Shown: positions 41,520 to 52,929 of the stretch, piece after piece
Layout of the letters: each line of letters starts with the position of its first letter
Numbering within the stretch: the first letter of the stretch is position 1
DNA from: Oceanicola sp. 22II-s10i
GTDB taxonomy: Bacteria; Pseudomonadota; Alphaproteobacteria; Rhodobacterales; Rhodobacteraceae
Reading direction: 5' to 3'
Assembly: GCF_002210105.1 (NCBI RefSeq)
Contig: NZ_AQQU01000005.1
Location: forward strand, 62,001-126,000
Length of the DNA: 64,000 nucleotides
Notes under the pieces: model-generated
Database searches by the model: none
What the model was told of the DNA's origin: nothing
What the model saw: only the letters and a program-made list of their open reading frames with translations
Translations under genes and position numbers: made by a program

Positions 41520-42062
41520 TCAAGCCAAGGACTTATCTGTTATTTCGCGCACGCGGGCGGACAGGTCTTCCAGTTCCGCATCACGAATTCCGAGTTCGAT
41601 CAAGTGCGATACGGTCGACCAGAGGTAATCCCGGTTCGGACCCCGCCCGCCATGCGCCCCGGCGATGATGCCGGCCTGCTCCTCCAGCGGCAGGCCGCCG
41701 CAGTATTGCACGTGATCGCGATCGACCACATAGGCCAGCGCCTGCACCGCGCGCCCGTCGTCCAGCATCAGCGGCACGACCTCCTCGCGATAGGCCGAGG
41801 ACACCAGTTCCCGTTCGCGCAGCGCGGCGAGGATATCCGCCTGCCCCGCCTCGGGCAGGCGCAGGGCGATGCCCCGGCACACCTCGCCCGGCGCGTGGTC
41901 CAGCGCCAGCACGAGGCCGGGCGCCTCGGGGCTGCCGCGATGGTGGATCGAGCGCATGCAGAAGGTGCGGGCATAGCCGTCGATCCGGGCCAGCGCCCGT
42001 TCGGCCGGATCGAACTCGGGGTTCCACATCAGCGACCCGTATCCGAACACCCACGTTTCCAT
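41520..42062 (-). CDS. gamma-glutamylcyclotransferase (ChaC-like)
   Basis: This 180-residue enzyme begins METWVFGYGSLMWNPEFDPAERALARIDGYARTFCM, the ChaC motif YGSLxW, and has GIALRLPEAGQADILAALRERELVSSAYREEVVPLML with the catalytic Glu region, then AYVVDRDHVQYCGGLPLEEQAGIIAGAHGGRGPNRDYL. ChaC enzymes break glutathione to 5-oxoproline and Cys-Gly. It is just upstream (53 bases) of the MotA-like gene on the same strand, which might be incidental. Confidence 0.92.
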   Translation of the reverse strand: METWVFGYGSLMWNPEFDPAERALARIDGYARTFCMRSIHHRGSPEAPGLVLALDHAPGEVCRGIALRLPEAGQADILAALRERELVSSAYREEVVPLMLDDGRAVQALAYVVDRDHVQYCGGLPLEEQAGIIAGAHGGRGPNRDYLWSTVSHLIELGIRDAELEDLSARVREITDKSLA

Positions 42063-42181
42063 CTCACCCCCGGCTCGCGCGCAATTCACTGGCCCGCGCC
42101 GGGCGGGGCTTGTATTCCCCGGACGGCGCGCCATGTGCCCCGACTATCATCTCGGCCCCCCAGTTACAAAGAGACCCCGCA

Positions 42182-43177
42182 GTGAAGAAGCTTCTCGCCC
42201 TCGTCCTGATCCTCGCCCTCGGCTGGTCCGCCTACTGGGTGATCGGATCGCGTTCGGCCAAGGGCGCGTTCGAGGGCTGGTTCGCCGACCGCCGCGCGGA
42301 AGGCTGGCAGGCGGATTACGCGGACCTGAGCGTCCGGGGGTTCCCCAACCGCTTCGACACCACCTTCACCGACCTCGCTATCGCGGACCCGGCCACCGGA
42401 TGGGCATGGGAGGCGCCGTTCTTCCAGCTGCTGGCGCTGTCCTACCAGCCGACCCGCGTGATCGCCGTCTTTCCGCCGGAAAGCACCGTGGCCACCCCGA
42501 TCGAACGGCTGGCGGTCACGGCAGGCGACCTGAAGGCCAGCCTATCGCTGTCCCCTGCCCCGCGCCTGCCGCTGGAACGCGCGACCTTCGTGGGCTCGGA
42601 CATCACCGTCGGCGGCGAGGCCGGCGCCTCGGTCGGCACCCTGCGGCTGGCGACGGAGCTGAAGGCCGAGACCGAGGCGACCTATCGCTACGGCGTTCTG
42701 ACCGAGGGGGTCACGGTGCCCGACGTTCTGCTGTCCCGGCTGGCACAGGGGATCTCGCTGCCGCCGGTGCTGACCCGGCTGGAACTGGACATGGACACGG
42801 CCTTCGACCGCCCGTGGGATCTGGACGCGCTGGAACGCGCCCGGCCGCAGCCACAGCAGATCGTCCTGCGCAAGGCCGAGGGGGTCTGGGGCGAACTGCA
42901 ACTGGCGGCGACCGGCACGCTGGATATCGACGCGCTCGGCCAGCCCGAGGGCGAGATCGCGATCAAGGCCGAACGCTGGCGCGAGATGCTGGGCGTCGCG
43001 GTCAACGCGGGCGTCCTGCCCGGCGGGGTGGCGGACCAGGTCGAGAAGGGGCTGAGCTTTCTCGCCAACCTGACGGGCCGTCCCGACAGCCTGAACGTGA
43101 CGCTGACATTCTCGGGCGGGCGGGTCTATCTGGGGCCGGTCCCGCTGGGTCCCGCCCCCATCATCCGCCTGCGCTGA
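42182..43177 (+). CDS. DUF2125 domain-containing envelope protein
   Basis: This 331-residue protein starts with GTG at 42182, directly before a signal-anchor (KKLLALVLILALGWSAYWVIGS). It has DUF2125 features: AFEGWFADRRAEGWQADYADLSVRGFPNRFDTTFTDLAIADP and, near the end, SGGRVYLGPVPLGPAPIIRLR. These proteins are probably periplasmic beta-sheet structures of AsmA/YdbH-like kind with no known role. It is divergent from the ChaC gene and followed by parE 129 bases later. Confidence 0.85.
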   Translation: MKKLLALVLILALGWSAYWVIGSRSAKGAFEGWFADRRAEGWQADYADLSVRGFPNRFDTTFTDLAIADPATGWAWEAPFFQLLALSYQPTRVIAVFPPESTVATPIERLAVTAGDLKASLSLSPAPRLPLERATFVGSDITVGGEAGASVGTLRLATELKAETEATYRYGVLTEGVTVPDVLLSRLAQGISLPPVLTRLELDMDTAFDRPWDLDALERARPQPQQIVLRKAEGVWGELQLAATGTLDIDALGQPEGEIAIKAERWREMLGVAVNAGVLPGGVADQVEKGLSFLANLTGRPDSLNVTLTFSGGRVYLGPVPLGPAPIIRLR

Positions 43178-43306
43178 GGGCATCCGCCCCGATCTTGCGT
43201 GCCGCAGCGGCGAAACGCCCCTTATCTTGTGGACAAAGCCGCCGAAGGTCTTTTCCCGCGTGGCCCGAGATGCCATAGTGTCCGACAACCAAGAAGAGCA
43301 GACGAC

Positions 43307-45265
<1,959 letters not shown>

Positions 45266-45514
45266 GGCCCTCCGCCACGGATAACGCCCGGATCTTAATC
45301 ACTTGGGGCCGAGCGAATCGGCGCAACTCAAAGTTGCATTCTCATTACTTTATTCACAGGCCTCCCCATTTTCGGCGGATTCCCGCCTGTGCCGACACGC
45401 TCCGAACACTTTGAGGCAATTGCGCCAACAAGTGCCCAAGTCTCGCCCCGATCGGTCAAATTCACGCCCGGTTTCCCAAGCTTGTTAAGGAGGTAGCAAG
45501 TAAGGAAGCCAGCA

Positions 45515-45916
45515 ATGCGCCAGCTGTTGTCACGAGTGGGGGCTTTCACGAGGGACGAACGGGGATCGGCCACGGTCGAATCCGTCATCTGGATACCGAT
45601 CTTTGTCTGGGTCCTCGCGCTGATCATCAACGTTTCGATGATCGTGTTCGAAAAGAACCAGGCCTACCGCATCGTGCAGAACGCGAACCGCATTCTCAGC
45701 ACCGGCAACATGTCCTCCACGACCCAGGTCGAGGAATACATCCAGGCCGAACTCGCCTCCTTCGCGCCGAACGCGCAGGTCAACACCTCGATCGAGAACG
45801 GCGTCGTCACCAGCCGCGTCTACTACCAGATCTCCGACCTGCTCCTACCCAACGTGATCGAACAGCTTGCCAATATAGGCATCACGATCTCGGCCAAGCA
45901 CTACGTGGAATACTGA
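45515..45916 (+). CDS. TadE-like pilus assembly protein
   Basis: This 133-residue pseudopilin-like protein has a TadE cleavage-type start: RDERGSATVESVIWIPIFVWVLALIINVSMIVFEKNQAYRIVQNANR, where ATVE at the membrane edge matches the TadE motif (G-x-x-x-VE). One transmembrane helix with a periplasmic tail. AAGGAAGCC precedes the ATG. It forms a pair with the TadG-like gene, but no tad secretion genes (tadA/B/C, rcpA/cpaB) lie in the window. Confidence 0.85.
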   Translation: MRQLLSRVGAFTRDERGSATVESVIWIPIFVWVLALIINVSMIVFEKNQAYRIVQNANRILSTGNMSSTTQVEEYIQAELASFAPNAQVNTSIENGVVTSRVYYQISDLLLPNVIEQLANIGITISAKHYVEY

Positions 45917-45917
45917 C

Positions 45918-47234
45918 ATGACCGCATCCCGGCTGATCGCCGCCCGCCTTCGCCGCACCGCGCGCGAGGAACAGGGCGCAATGACCATCCTCGCCCTCTA
46001 TGTCCTTGCCGGCGCCCTGCTCATCAGCGCCTTTGCCGTGGACTTTGCCTATCTGCAATCCGCCCGCACCCAGTTGCAGGTCGCCGCCGACAGCGCGGCC
46101 CACGCGGCGCTCTATTTCCGCGAAACGCACAGCCCGGATCAGGCCAAGCAGAAGGCGCTGGAAATCGCGCGCAGCGACATGCCGGAAGCCAGCTACGGCA
46201 AGATCCTGAGCGTGGAGGATGTCGAGTTCGGGTACTGGAACAGCGCCACCAAGACCTTCGTCGCCAATCCCTACGGCGTCGATGCCGTCCGTGTCCGTCC
46301 GTCCCGCGCGCAGGAAAGCGGCAATCCGGTCTACACCTACCTGTTCCGCCTGATGAACCATGCGGAGTGGGACGTGCGCACCTCGGCCATCTTCACCACC
46401 TACCAGCCCCCATGCATGCGCGAAGGCTTCGTCGCGCAGGGCGTGGTCGATATCCAGTCGAACAACAGCTATTTCAACGGCTTCTGCATCCATTCGAACA
46501 CCTACGTCTCGATCAACTCGAACAACTTCTTCGAGCAGGGAACGGTGGTGTCGATGCCGGACCTGTCGCTGCTGGACCTCCCCAATTCGGGGCTCGAAAC
46601 CAACGAAGGCCTGCAGCTGGCGCTGCGCCGGGGCTACTACCGCCTGCGCGTCCTGAACAAGATCGAGGCGATCAAGGACGATCTGGACTGGGGTGCCGGC
46701 AAATACGTGCCCGACTACATCTATGGCACCGCGCATTACCAGCTGACCGGCACGCGTCTGGTCGCCGCCGATTTCCTGCCCAACCGGATCAACGACCTGA
46801 ACTGCTCGGGCGGAAAGGCCACGATCGAGGCCGGAGAGCACCTCAAGGACATGGTGCTTCTGGTGAACTGCGAACTGAAATTCGGTCAGGGCGTGCTGCT
46901 CGAGAACGTGATGATCTTCAACTCGGACACGTCGGCCAACTCGTTCAACTCGCCCTCGGGGTTCCAGATCGGCATTAACGACGGGTGCGGCGAGGGCGGC
47001 GGCGCACAGCTGATCACCATGGGCGGGTTCAGCGTGGCGTCGGACCTGCAGATCTACGGGGGCCAGATCATCGCCAAGGGCGACATCGAATTCGCGGCCC
47101 GCGCCGACGGCATTCAGGGTGCCTCGCTGATCGCGGGGGGGATCATCAGCGGGACGTCGAACATGAACATGGGTTTCTGCGGGTCCGGGATGGAGGGGAA
47201 TATCGAAGCCCCCTACTTCCGCATGGCTCTCTGA
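45918..47234 (+). CDS. TadG-like pilus-associated protein with beta-rich C-terminus
   Basis: This 438-residue protein starts with a basic stretch and a TadG N-motif: EEQGAMTILALYVLAGALLISAFAVDFAYLQSARTQLQVAADSAAHAALYFRE, one helix plus ADSAAHAAL, the standard Tad_G opening. The usual vWA domain is absent. The C-terminal ~250 residues are rich in repeating SNN and NGxC motifs (GVVDIQSNNSYFNGFCIHSN, VSINSNNFFEQG) and later GGQIIAKGDIEFAARADGIQGASLIAGGIISGTSN, suggesting a beta-helix or beta-roll. Probably surface-exposed. Ends with a strong terminator at 47258-47288. Confidence 0.8.
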   Translation: MTASRLIAARLRRTAREEQGAMTILALYVLAGALLISAFAVDFAYLQSARTQLQVAADSAAHAALYFRETHSPDQAKQKALEIARSDMPEASYGKILSVEDVEFGYWNSATKTFVANPYGVDAVRVRPSRAQESGNPVYTYLFRLMNHAEWDVRTSAIFTTYQPPCMREGFVAQGVVDIQSNNSYFNGFCIHSNTYVSINSNNFFEQGTVVSMPDLSLLDLPNSGLETNEGLQLALRRGYYRLRVLNKIEAIKDDLDWGAGKYVPDYIYGTAHYQLTGTRLVAADFLPNRINDLNCSGGKATIEAGEHLKDMVLLVNCELKFGQGVLLENVMIFNSDTSANSFNSPSGFQIGINDGCGEGGGAQLITMGGFSVASDLQIYGGQIIAKGDIEFAARADGIQGASLIAGGIISGTSNMNMGFCGSGMEGNIEAPYFRMAL

Positions 47235-47257
47235 CCGGCCGCATCCGGTCGGACCTG

Positions 47258-47288
47258 ACGGCGCGGGAAGAGGAGCCCGCGCCGTTTT
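47258..47288 (+). terminator. rho-independent terminator after TadG-like gene
   Basis: ACGGCGCGGG (47258-47267) pairs with CCCGCGCCGT (47276-47285) around an 8-base loop, followed by TTT. It lies 23 bases after the stop, between convergent genes. Confidence 0.87.
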
Positions 47289-47304
47289 CACGTCCGTTGG
47301 CCGC

Positions 47305-48285
47305 TCAGCCCGATCCGAGCGCGACGACCGTGTCCCACAGGTCCTGCGGCACCCCGACCGGATCGCGCGGCGCGCGTCCCTGACCCGGCAGCCGCGCGCC
47401 CTCGTCCGCCGCGACCGCCGCCGCGATCTGGCCGAAGGCTCCGGCGAAGTCCGGCGCGGTGGCGGGGTCGATCAGCAGGTAGAACTGCCCGAAGTCATGC
47501 GGCGGCCCGCTGTCCTCGCGCAGCGGGTGGACGTTCTGGCTCAGCACCGAGCCGGTCATCGCCGCCGCCAGCAGCTCCGCCATCAGGCCGAAACCCCAGC
47601 CCTTGTAGCCCCCCGCCGACGACAGCGCGCCCTTCAGCGCCGCCTGCGGGTCGGTCGTGGGCCGGCCCTCGGCATCGACCGCCCAGCCCTCCGGAATCGC
47701 CTCGCCCGCCTCCGCCGCCATGGTGATGCTGCCGAGCGCGGTGGCCGAGGTCGAGAAATCGAACTGCATCGCCACCCCGCCCTGCCCGTCCGGCACCGAG
47801 AACGCGATCGGATTGGTCCCGATCACCCGTTTCCGCCCGCCCGGCGCGGCGACCGTGGGCGAGGCGTTGGTCAGCCCCAGCCCCACCATCCCCGCCCGCG
47901 CGATCTGGCCGGTGAAATATCCCATGGCCGTCGCCGTGTGCGAATGCGCCACCGTCAGCGCCGCGACGCCGTTAGCCCGCGCGGCCTCCAGCGCGGCGGG
48001 GAACCCCGCGGCGAAGGCGGGCTGCGCGAAGCCATAGGCCGCGTCGACCGCCACAAGCCCCGGACGCGGGCGAGTCACGACCGGCACCGCCTGCCCCTGC
48101 ACCCGCCCGGTGCCAAGCTGCCGGCAGTAGCTTTCGACGTAGTAGAGCCCGCAGATCCGGTTCCCCGTCGCCTCGGCCTCGCGCACCGCATCCGCGACGC
48201 TGGCCGCGACCTCGGGCGCAGCGCCGTGGCGGGTCAGCGCGGCGATGGTGCGCGCTTCGATCTCGTCGAGTGAAACATCGGGCAT
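47305..48285 (-). CDS. Ldh family oxidoreductase (malate/L-lactate dehydrogenase type)
   Basis: This 326-residue NAD(P)-dependent dehydrogenase of the Ldh2/MDH2 family (distinct from Rossmann LDH) has RPGLVAVDAAYGFAQPAFAAGFPAALE, VAHSHTATAMGYF holding the catalytic His, VGLGLTNASPTVAAPGGRKRVIGTNPIAFSVP, and GYKGWGFGLMAELLAAAMTGS. Substrates in the family include malate, sulfolactate, ureidoglycolate and delta-1-piperideine-2-carboxylate, so the exact one is open. It lies 44 bases downstream of lolD on the same strand. Confidence 0.92.
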   Translation of the reverse strand: MPDVSLDEIEARTIAALTRHGAAPEVAASVADAVREAEATGNRICGLYYVESYCRQLGTGRVQGQAVPVVTRPRPGLVAVDAAYGFAQPAFAAGFPAALEAARANGVAALTVAHSHTATAMGYFTGQIARAGMVGLGLTNASPTVAAPGGRKRVIGTNPIAFSVPDGQGGVAMQFDFSTSATALGSITMAAEAGEAIPEGWAVDAEGRPTTDPQAALKGALSSAGGYKGWGFGLMAELLAAAMTGSVLSQNVHPLREDSGPPHDFGQFYLLIDPATAPDFAGAFGQIAAAVAADEGARLPGQGRAPRDPVGVPQDLWDTVVALGSG

Positions 48286-48328
48286 GGCCACCCCCTTTCG
48301 CCAACCGTGGCGAGGGGGCGGCGTCCGG

Positions 48329-49004
<676 letters not shown>

Positions 49005-49012
<8 letters not shown>

Positions 49013-50291
49013 AACGCAGCGCCTCCACCGGGTTCATCCGCGCCGCGCGGCGGGCGGGAAAGATCGTCACGACGAAGGACAGGCCCAGCGACAGTGCCAC
49101 GGCGGACAGCACGTCGCCGAACTGCAGCTTGGCGGGCAACTGGTAGATCCCCCGCACCGAGGGGTCCCAGACCCCGCCGCCGGCCACGTAGTTCACGAAG
49201 GAGAAGATCGGGTCGATCCAGATCGCGAAGGCGCAGCCGAGGATCACCCCCGCCACGGTTCCGATCACCCCGGTGAAGGCCCCGCAGATGAAGAACACCC
49301 GCAGCACCGAGCCTTCGGTCAGGCCCATGGTGCGCAGGATGCCGATGTCGCGGCCCTTGTTCTTGACCAGCATGATCAGCCCCGAGACGATGTTCATCGC
49401 CGCGATCAGCACGAGGATCGACAGGATGACGAACATCACGTTGTCCTCGATATCCAGCGCGCGCAGGAAGGCCCCCGAGGCATCGCGCCAGGTCCAGGTC
49501 AGGACCCCGTCCCCGGCGGCGACCGCCAGCGGGATGGCCATCTGGTCGACCCTGTCGGGCTGTTCGACCATCACTTCAAGTTCGTCCGCCACACCCTCGC
49601 GGTTGAAGTAGATCTGAGCCTCGGAGAACGGCATGTAGACCCGCGTCCGGTCGATGTCGTAGCGCCCGGCGGTGAAGACATAGACGACCTCGTAGGCCGA
49701 GACGCGCGGGCTGGTGCCGAAGGCGGTCTTGACCCCGTCGGGCGAGATCAGCCGGACCTTGTCGCCGATGGTCACGCCCAGTTCGCGGGCCACGCCGGAC
49801 CCGATGGCGATCCCCTCGTCGAAGCGTGCGATGTCGCCCCACGAGTCCTCGGGCGTCGCGACGCGCGGGATGGTCATGAGGTCGGCCTGCGCAATGCCGA
49901 AGACCTCGACCCCCGCGTTGCTGCCGCGCGCATTGGCCATCACCTGCCCGCGCACCAGCGGCGCGACGCGGGTGACGCCGTCCACCGCGCGGACCCGTTC
50001 GGCCATCGCATCGTAGTCCGCGATCACCCGGCTGATCCGCCCGTTCTCGTCCGCCACAGCCTGCGGGTAGAGCGTCACATGGGCATTCGCGCCAAGGATC
50101 GTGTCCACGAATTCCGCCCGGAAACCCGAGCGCACCGCCAGCGTGGCGATCAGGGCGAAGACGGCCAGCGCGATCCCGATCAGCGAGATCCACGTCATCA
50201 CCGACACGCCGCCCTCGGCCCGGCGCGCGCGCAGGTAGCGCCAGGCGATCAGGAACTCGAACGGCGCGAAGGGGGGCGTGCGTCCTGCCAT
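49005..50291 (-). CDS. lolC: lipoprotein-releasing ABC transporter permease LolC/E
   Basis: This 428-residue permease starts FAPFEFLIAWRYLRARRAEGGVSVMTWISLIGIALAVFALIATLAVRSGFRAEF, the LolC/E N-terminus with a first transmembrane helix. A large periplasmic MacB-PCD-like domain follows, then three helices near the C-terminus (MFVILSILVLIAAMNIVSGLIMLVKNK..., FICGAFTGVIGTVAGVILGCAFAIW, and the last ending RRAARMNPVEALRYE). A single permease with LolD fits the alphaproteobacterial LolCD type. AGGAAGC precedes the ATG. Confidence 0.92.
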
Positions 50292-50355
50292 GCTGCTTCC
50301 TCGGTGTTTTTCGTTGCGCGGGACGTTGGGCGAGGCGCGCGGCGGCGTCAAGGTT

Positions 50356-51882
50356 TCAGACCGCCTCACCCCGCGACATCCGCGTGAGGAAGTCGTCGGC
50401 CTCTTCGAGGATCGTCTCGCGCCTCGCCTCGTCCATCCGGTCCCATGACGCATAGATCGCGCCCATCCGGTGGTTCTTTTCGAACCGGTCGCGGTGGCGG
50501 TTCAGGAAATGCCAGTAGAGCAGGTTGAACGGGCACGCCCCCTTGCCGGTCTTCTTCTCGGCGAAATAATCGCAGCCGGTGCAGTAGTCGGACATCCTGT
50601 CGATGTAATTGGCCGACGAGGCATAGGGCTTGGACCCCACCACGCCGCCATCCGCGAACTGGCTCATGCCCACGGTGTTCGGCGCCTCGACCCATTCGAA
50701 GGCGTCGGCATAGACCGACAGATACCACTCATGCACCTCGGCCGGGTCGATGCCCGCGATCAGGGCGAAGTTGCCCGTCACCATCAGCCGCTGGATGTGA
50801 TGCGCATAGGCGTTGTCGCGGGTCTGGGCGACGACCTCGCGCAGGCAGGCCATCCTGGTCTCGGCCCCCCAGTAGAGCGGCGGCAGCTTGCGCTGGTGGT
50901 TCAGCGCGTTGCGGTGCGGGTAGTCCGGTCCTTCGAGGAAATAGACCCCGCGCACGAACTCGCGCCAGCCGATGATCTGGCGGATGAAGCCCTCGGCCGA
51001 CTGGATCGGCACCTCGCCCGCCTCCCACGCCGCCTGCACGGCGTCGCAGACCTCCTGCGGGGAGAGGAGGCCGACGTTCAGGTAGGGCGAGATCAGGGCG
51101 TGGTTCAGGTAGGGCTCGCCCGTCAGCATCGCGTCCTGGTAGGGCCCGAACTCCGGCAGCAGGCGGCGCACGAAATGTGACAGCGCCCGGCGTGCGTCCC
51201 CCCGCGTGACCGCGAAATCGAAGGGGCGGAGGCTGCCGAAATTGTCCGGGAATTCCCGTTGGACGAGGGCCAGCACCTCCTCCGTGATGTCGTCCGGCGT
51301 GAAGGACATCGGCGCGGAGCGCAGCAGGTCGCGCGCGGCGGGTTTGCGGTTGAGCTTGTCGTAGTTCCACTTGCCGCCCGCCGGGTCGTCGCCTTTCATC
51401 AGGTAGCCGGTCCGCCGCCGCATTTCGCGATAGAACCACTCCATCCTGAGTTCCTTGCGGCCCTCCGCCCATGCCTCGAAGTCCTTTCGGGAACAGACGA
51501 ACCGGTCGTCCGGCAGCAGCTTCACCTCCAGCGGACAGTCCCGCATCGCCTCGATCAGCCGCCATTCCCCCGGCTCGGTCGCGATGACCTCGGTCGCGCC
51601 CGTCTCATCGGCCCGGCGCAGCAGTTCGCCGGGGATCGACCCGGCGTTCTCCGGATCGTCGTAGCGCGTGTAGGCGACCGTCCAGCCATCGCCGCGCAGC
51701 TCCTCGGCGAAGTGGCGCATGGCGGAGAAGATCAGCGCGATCTTCTTGGGGTGGTGCGGGGCATAGGTCGCCTCGCTCCGCACCTCGGCCATGACCACGG
51801 TGTCGCGCGCGCGGTCGGCATCTCGCAGGCAGGCCATGTCGGGCGACAGCTGGTCACCGAGGATCAGGACAAGTCGACTCAC
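50356..51882 (-). CDS. cryptochrome/photolyase family protein, FeS-BCP (PhrB/CryB) type
   Basis: This 508-residue protein matches the iron-sulfur bacterial cryptochrome/photolyase group. The four cluster Cys are at 346 (TRMACLREV), 434 and 437 (DYCTGCDYF) and 450 (GKGACPF). The spacing equals that known for Agrobacterium PhrB (350, 438, 441, 454). It has the FAD pocket YAHHIQRLMVTGNFALIAGIDP and VHEWYLSVYADAFEWVEAPNTVGMSQFADGG. Members repair (6-4) photoproducts or sense light (CryB). It is coupled to the upstream SDR by an ATGA overlap. Confidence 0.95.
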   Translation of the reverse strand: MSRLVLILGDQLSPDMACLRDADRARDTVVMAEVRSEATYAPHHPKKIALIFSAMRHFAEELRGDGWTVAYTRYDDPENAGSIPGELLRRADETGATEVIATEPGEWRLIEAMRDCPLEVKLLPDDRFVCSRKDFEAWAEGRKELRMEWFYREMRRRTGYLMKGDDPAGGKWNYDKLNRKPAARDLLRSAPMSFTPDDITEEVLALVQREFPDNFGSLRPFDFAVTRGDARRALSHFVRRLLPEFGPYQDAMLTGEPYLNHALISPYLNVGLLSPQEVCDAVQAAWEAGEVPIQSAEGFIRQIIGWREFVRGVYFLEGPDYPHRNALNHQRKLPPLYWGAETRMACLREVVAQTRDNAYAHHIQRLMVTGNFALIAGIDPAEVHEWYLSVYADAFEWVEAPNTVGMSQFADGGVVGSKPYASSANYIDRMSDYCTGCDYFAEKKTGKGACPFNLLYWHFLNRHRDRFEKNHRMGAIYASWDRMDEARRETILEEADDFLTRMSRGEAV

Positions 51883-52544
51883 CAGACCACCCGGTCGCCG
51901 CGCCAGTCGAAGAAACCGCCGGTATGTTCCGTCGTCAGCCCTTCGACAACGCCGAGCAGGTTCTCCGCCGCCTCGTCGGGCGTGACCGAGGGATGCCGCC
52001 CGAGGTATCGCCGGGTCAGGTCGGTCTGGACAGTGCCGGGATGCAGCGCGACGCAGATCGCCTGCCTGTGGGTCCGCGCGATCTCGATCGCCCCGGTGTG
52101 CACCAGCTGGTTCAGCGCCGCCTTGGCCGCGCGGTAGCCGTACCAGCCGCCCAGCCGGTTGTCCCCGATCGACCCGACCCGCGCCGACAGCGCCGCGAAC
52201 ACGGCCCGCCGGTCGCGCGGTATGAGGCGCGGCAGATGGCGCATCACCAGCGCGGGACCGATGGCGTTCAGCGCGAACTGAGCGGCCAGCGTTTCGGCCT
52301 CGATGTCGGACAGCGCCTTTTCCGGTCCCTGCCCCGCGATCTCCAGCCCGCCGGTGGCGACGAAGATCAGGTCGAACCCCGGCTCGAGACCGTCCAGCGC
52401 GGCTTCGATAGAGGCAGGATCGGTCAGGTCCAGCCCGTCGCCCGACCGCGACAGGCCGGTGACGGCGACCTGGCGGGCCTCCAGCGCGGATGCCAGCGCC
52501 GCGCCGATCCCGCCGGAGCTGCCGATGATGAGTGCACGTTTCAT
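51879..52544 (-). CDS. SDR family oxidoreductase (C-factor/CsgA-like)
   Basis: This 221-residue short SDR starts MKRALIIGSSGGIGAALASALEARQVAVTGLSRSG, with the GxxxGIG motif. It has FALNAIGPALVMRHL, a Ser in FAALSARVGSIGDNR, and the Tyr-x-x-x-Lys pair in YGYRAAKAALN, so it should be active, unlike the SDR at 10095. Size and pattern fit the CsgA/C-factor-like group. Coupling to the photolyase suggests joint control, but a functional link is unknown. Confidence 0.9.
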   Translation of the reverse strand: MKRALIIGSSGGIGAALASALEARQVAVTGLSRSGDGLDLTDPASIEAALDGLEPGFDLIFVATGGLEIAGQGPEKALSDIEAETLAAQFALNAIGPALVMRHLPRLIPRDRRAVFAALSARVGSIGDNRLGGWYGYRAAKAALNQLVHTGAIEIARTHRQAICVALHPGTVQTDLTRRYLGRHPSVTPDEAAENLLGVVEGLTTEHTGGFFDWRGDRVVW

Positions 52545-52621
52545 GACGGCAATACGCGCGAGGCCGGAAGGTGGTTCATCCTTTAACCGCATTACCCCGC
52601 GCAACGGCCCCTCCCCGCCCC

Positions 52622-52699
52622 GTCATCCTCGGGCCTGACCCGAGGACCTCCACACGAAGCGCCGCCCTCCGAGGTCCTCGGGTCAAGCCCGAGGATGAC
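52622..52699. repeat. REP-like inverted repeat (two 29-base arms)
   Basis: Arms 52622-52650 and 52671-52699 are 29 bases each and complementary except for one C/T position, separated by a 20-base loop. Each arm is itself a hairpin of type CCTCGGG-N5-CCCGAGG, and GTCATCCTCGGG starts one. Elements with GTCATCCTCGGGCTTGACCCGAGGA are, to my knowledge, abundant between genes in many alphaproteobacteria. Here it lies between the SDR and leuA promoters. Confidence 0.85.
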
Positions 52700-52752
52700 C
52701 GCTCCCCTGCCGCCGCCACACACCATGCTGCACGCGCAGCGAAATTGCCGGG

Positions 52753-52781
52753 TTTTCAACGCGGATGACGCGGCGTATAGA
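52753..52781 (+). promoter_or_regulatory. predicted leuA promoter
   Basis: TTTTCA (52753-52758) and TATAGA (52776-52781) are 17 bases apart. The likely transcription start, about seven bases on, falls at or next to the ATG of the leader peptide (52789), so the transcript could be leaderless. Confidence 0.55.
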
Positions 52782-52788
52782 AGGCCGC

Positions 52789-52878
52789 ATGATGACCATG
52801 GGCCCCATCACTTCCGCAGACGCACGCCGCTCCACCGGCGCGCTTTGCCTTGGCCTGATTCTCCTAATCCGCCTCTGA
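52789..52878 (+). CDS. leucine-rich leader peptide (leuA attenuation)
   Basis: This 29-residue reading frame starts with two ATGs and ends GALCLGLILLIRL followed by TGA. Six of the last eleven codons are Leu (CTT, CTT, CTG, CTC, CTA, CTC) and two are Ile, including a CTA, which should be rare in such GC-rich DNA. It ends 76 bases before leuA. Two competing hairpins begin at its stop. This is the classic layout of amino-acid attenuation leaders such as LeuL. AGAAGG lies upstream but may be outside the transcript if it is leaderless. Confidence 0.8.
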   Translation: MMTMGPITSADARRSTGALCLGLILLIRL

Positions 52879-52929
52879 GCGTGCCATCCGGCGCGACCGC
52901 TCAGAGGGCAAGCCGTTCCGCGCCATGGC
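52872..52929 (+). promoter_or_regulatory. leuA leader: two mutually exclusive hairpins
   Basis: Hairpin I: CCTCTGAGCG (52872-52881, covering the last Leu codon and stop) pairs perfectly with CGCTCAGAGG (52898-52907). Hairpin II: GCCAT-cc-GGCGCG (52883-52895) pairs with CGCGCC-ATGGC (52919-52929), an 11-bp stem with a 2-base bulge. The stems interlock, so only one can form. Hairpin II ends three bases before CAGGAG. There is no T-run, so control may act by translation or a Rho-type route. Confidence 0.65.
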
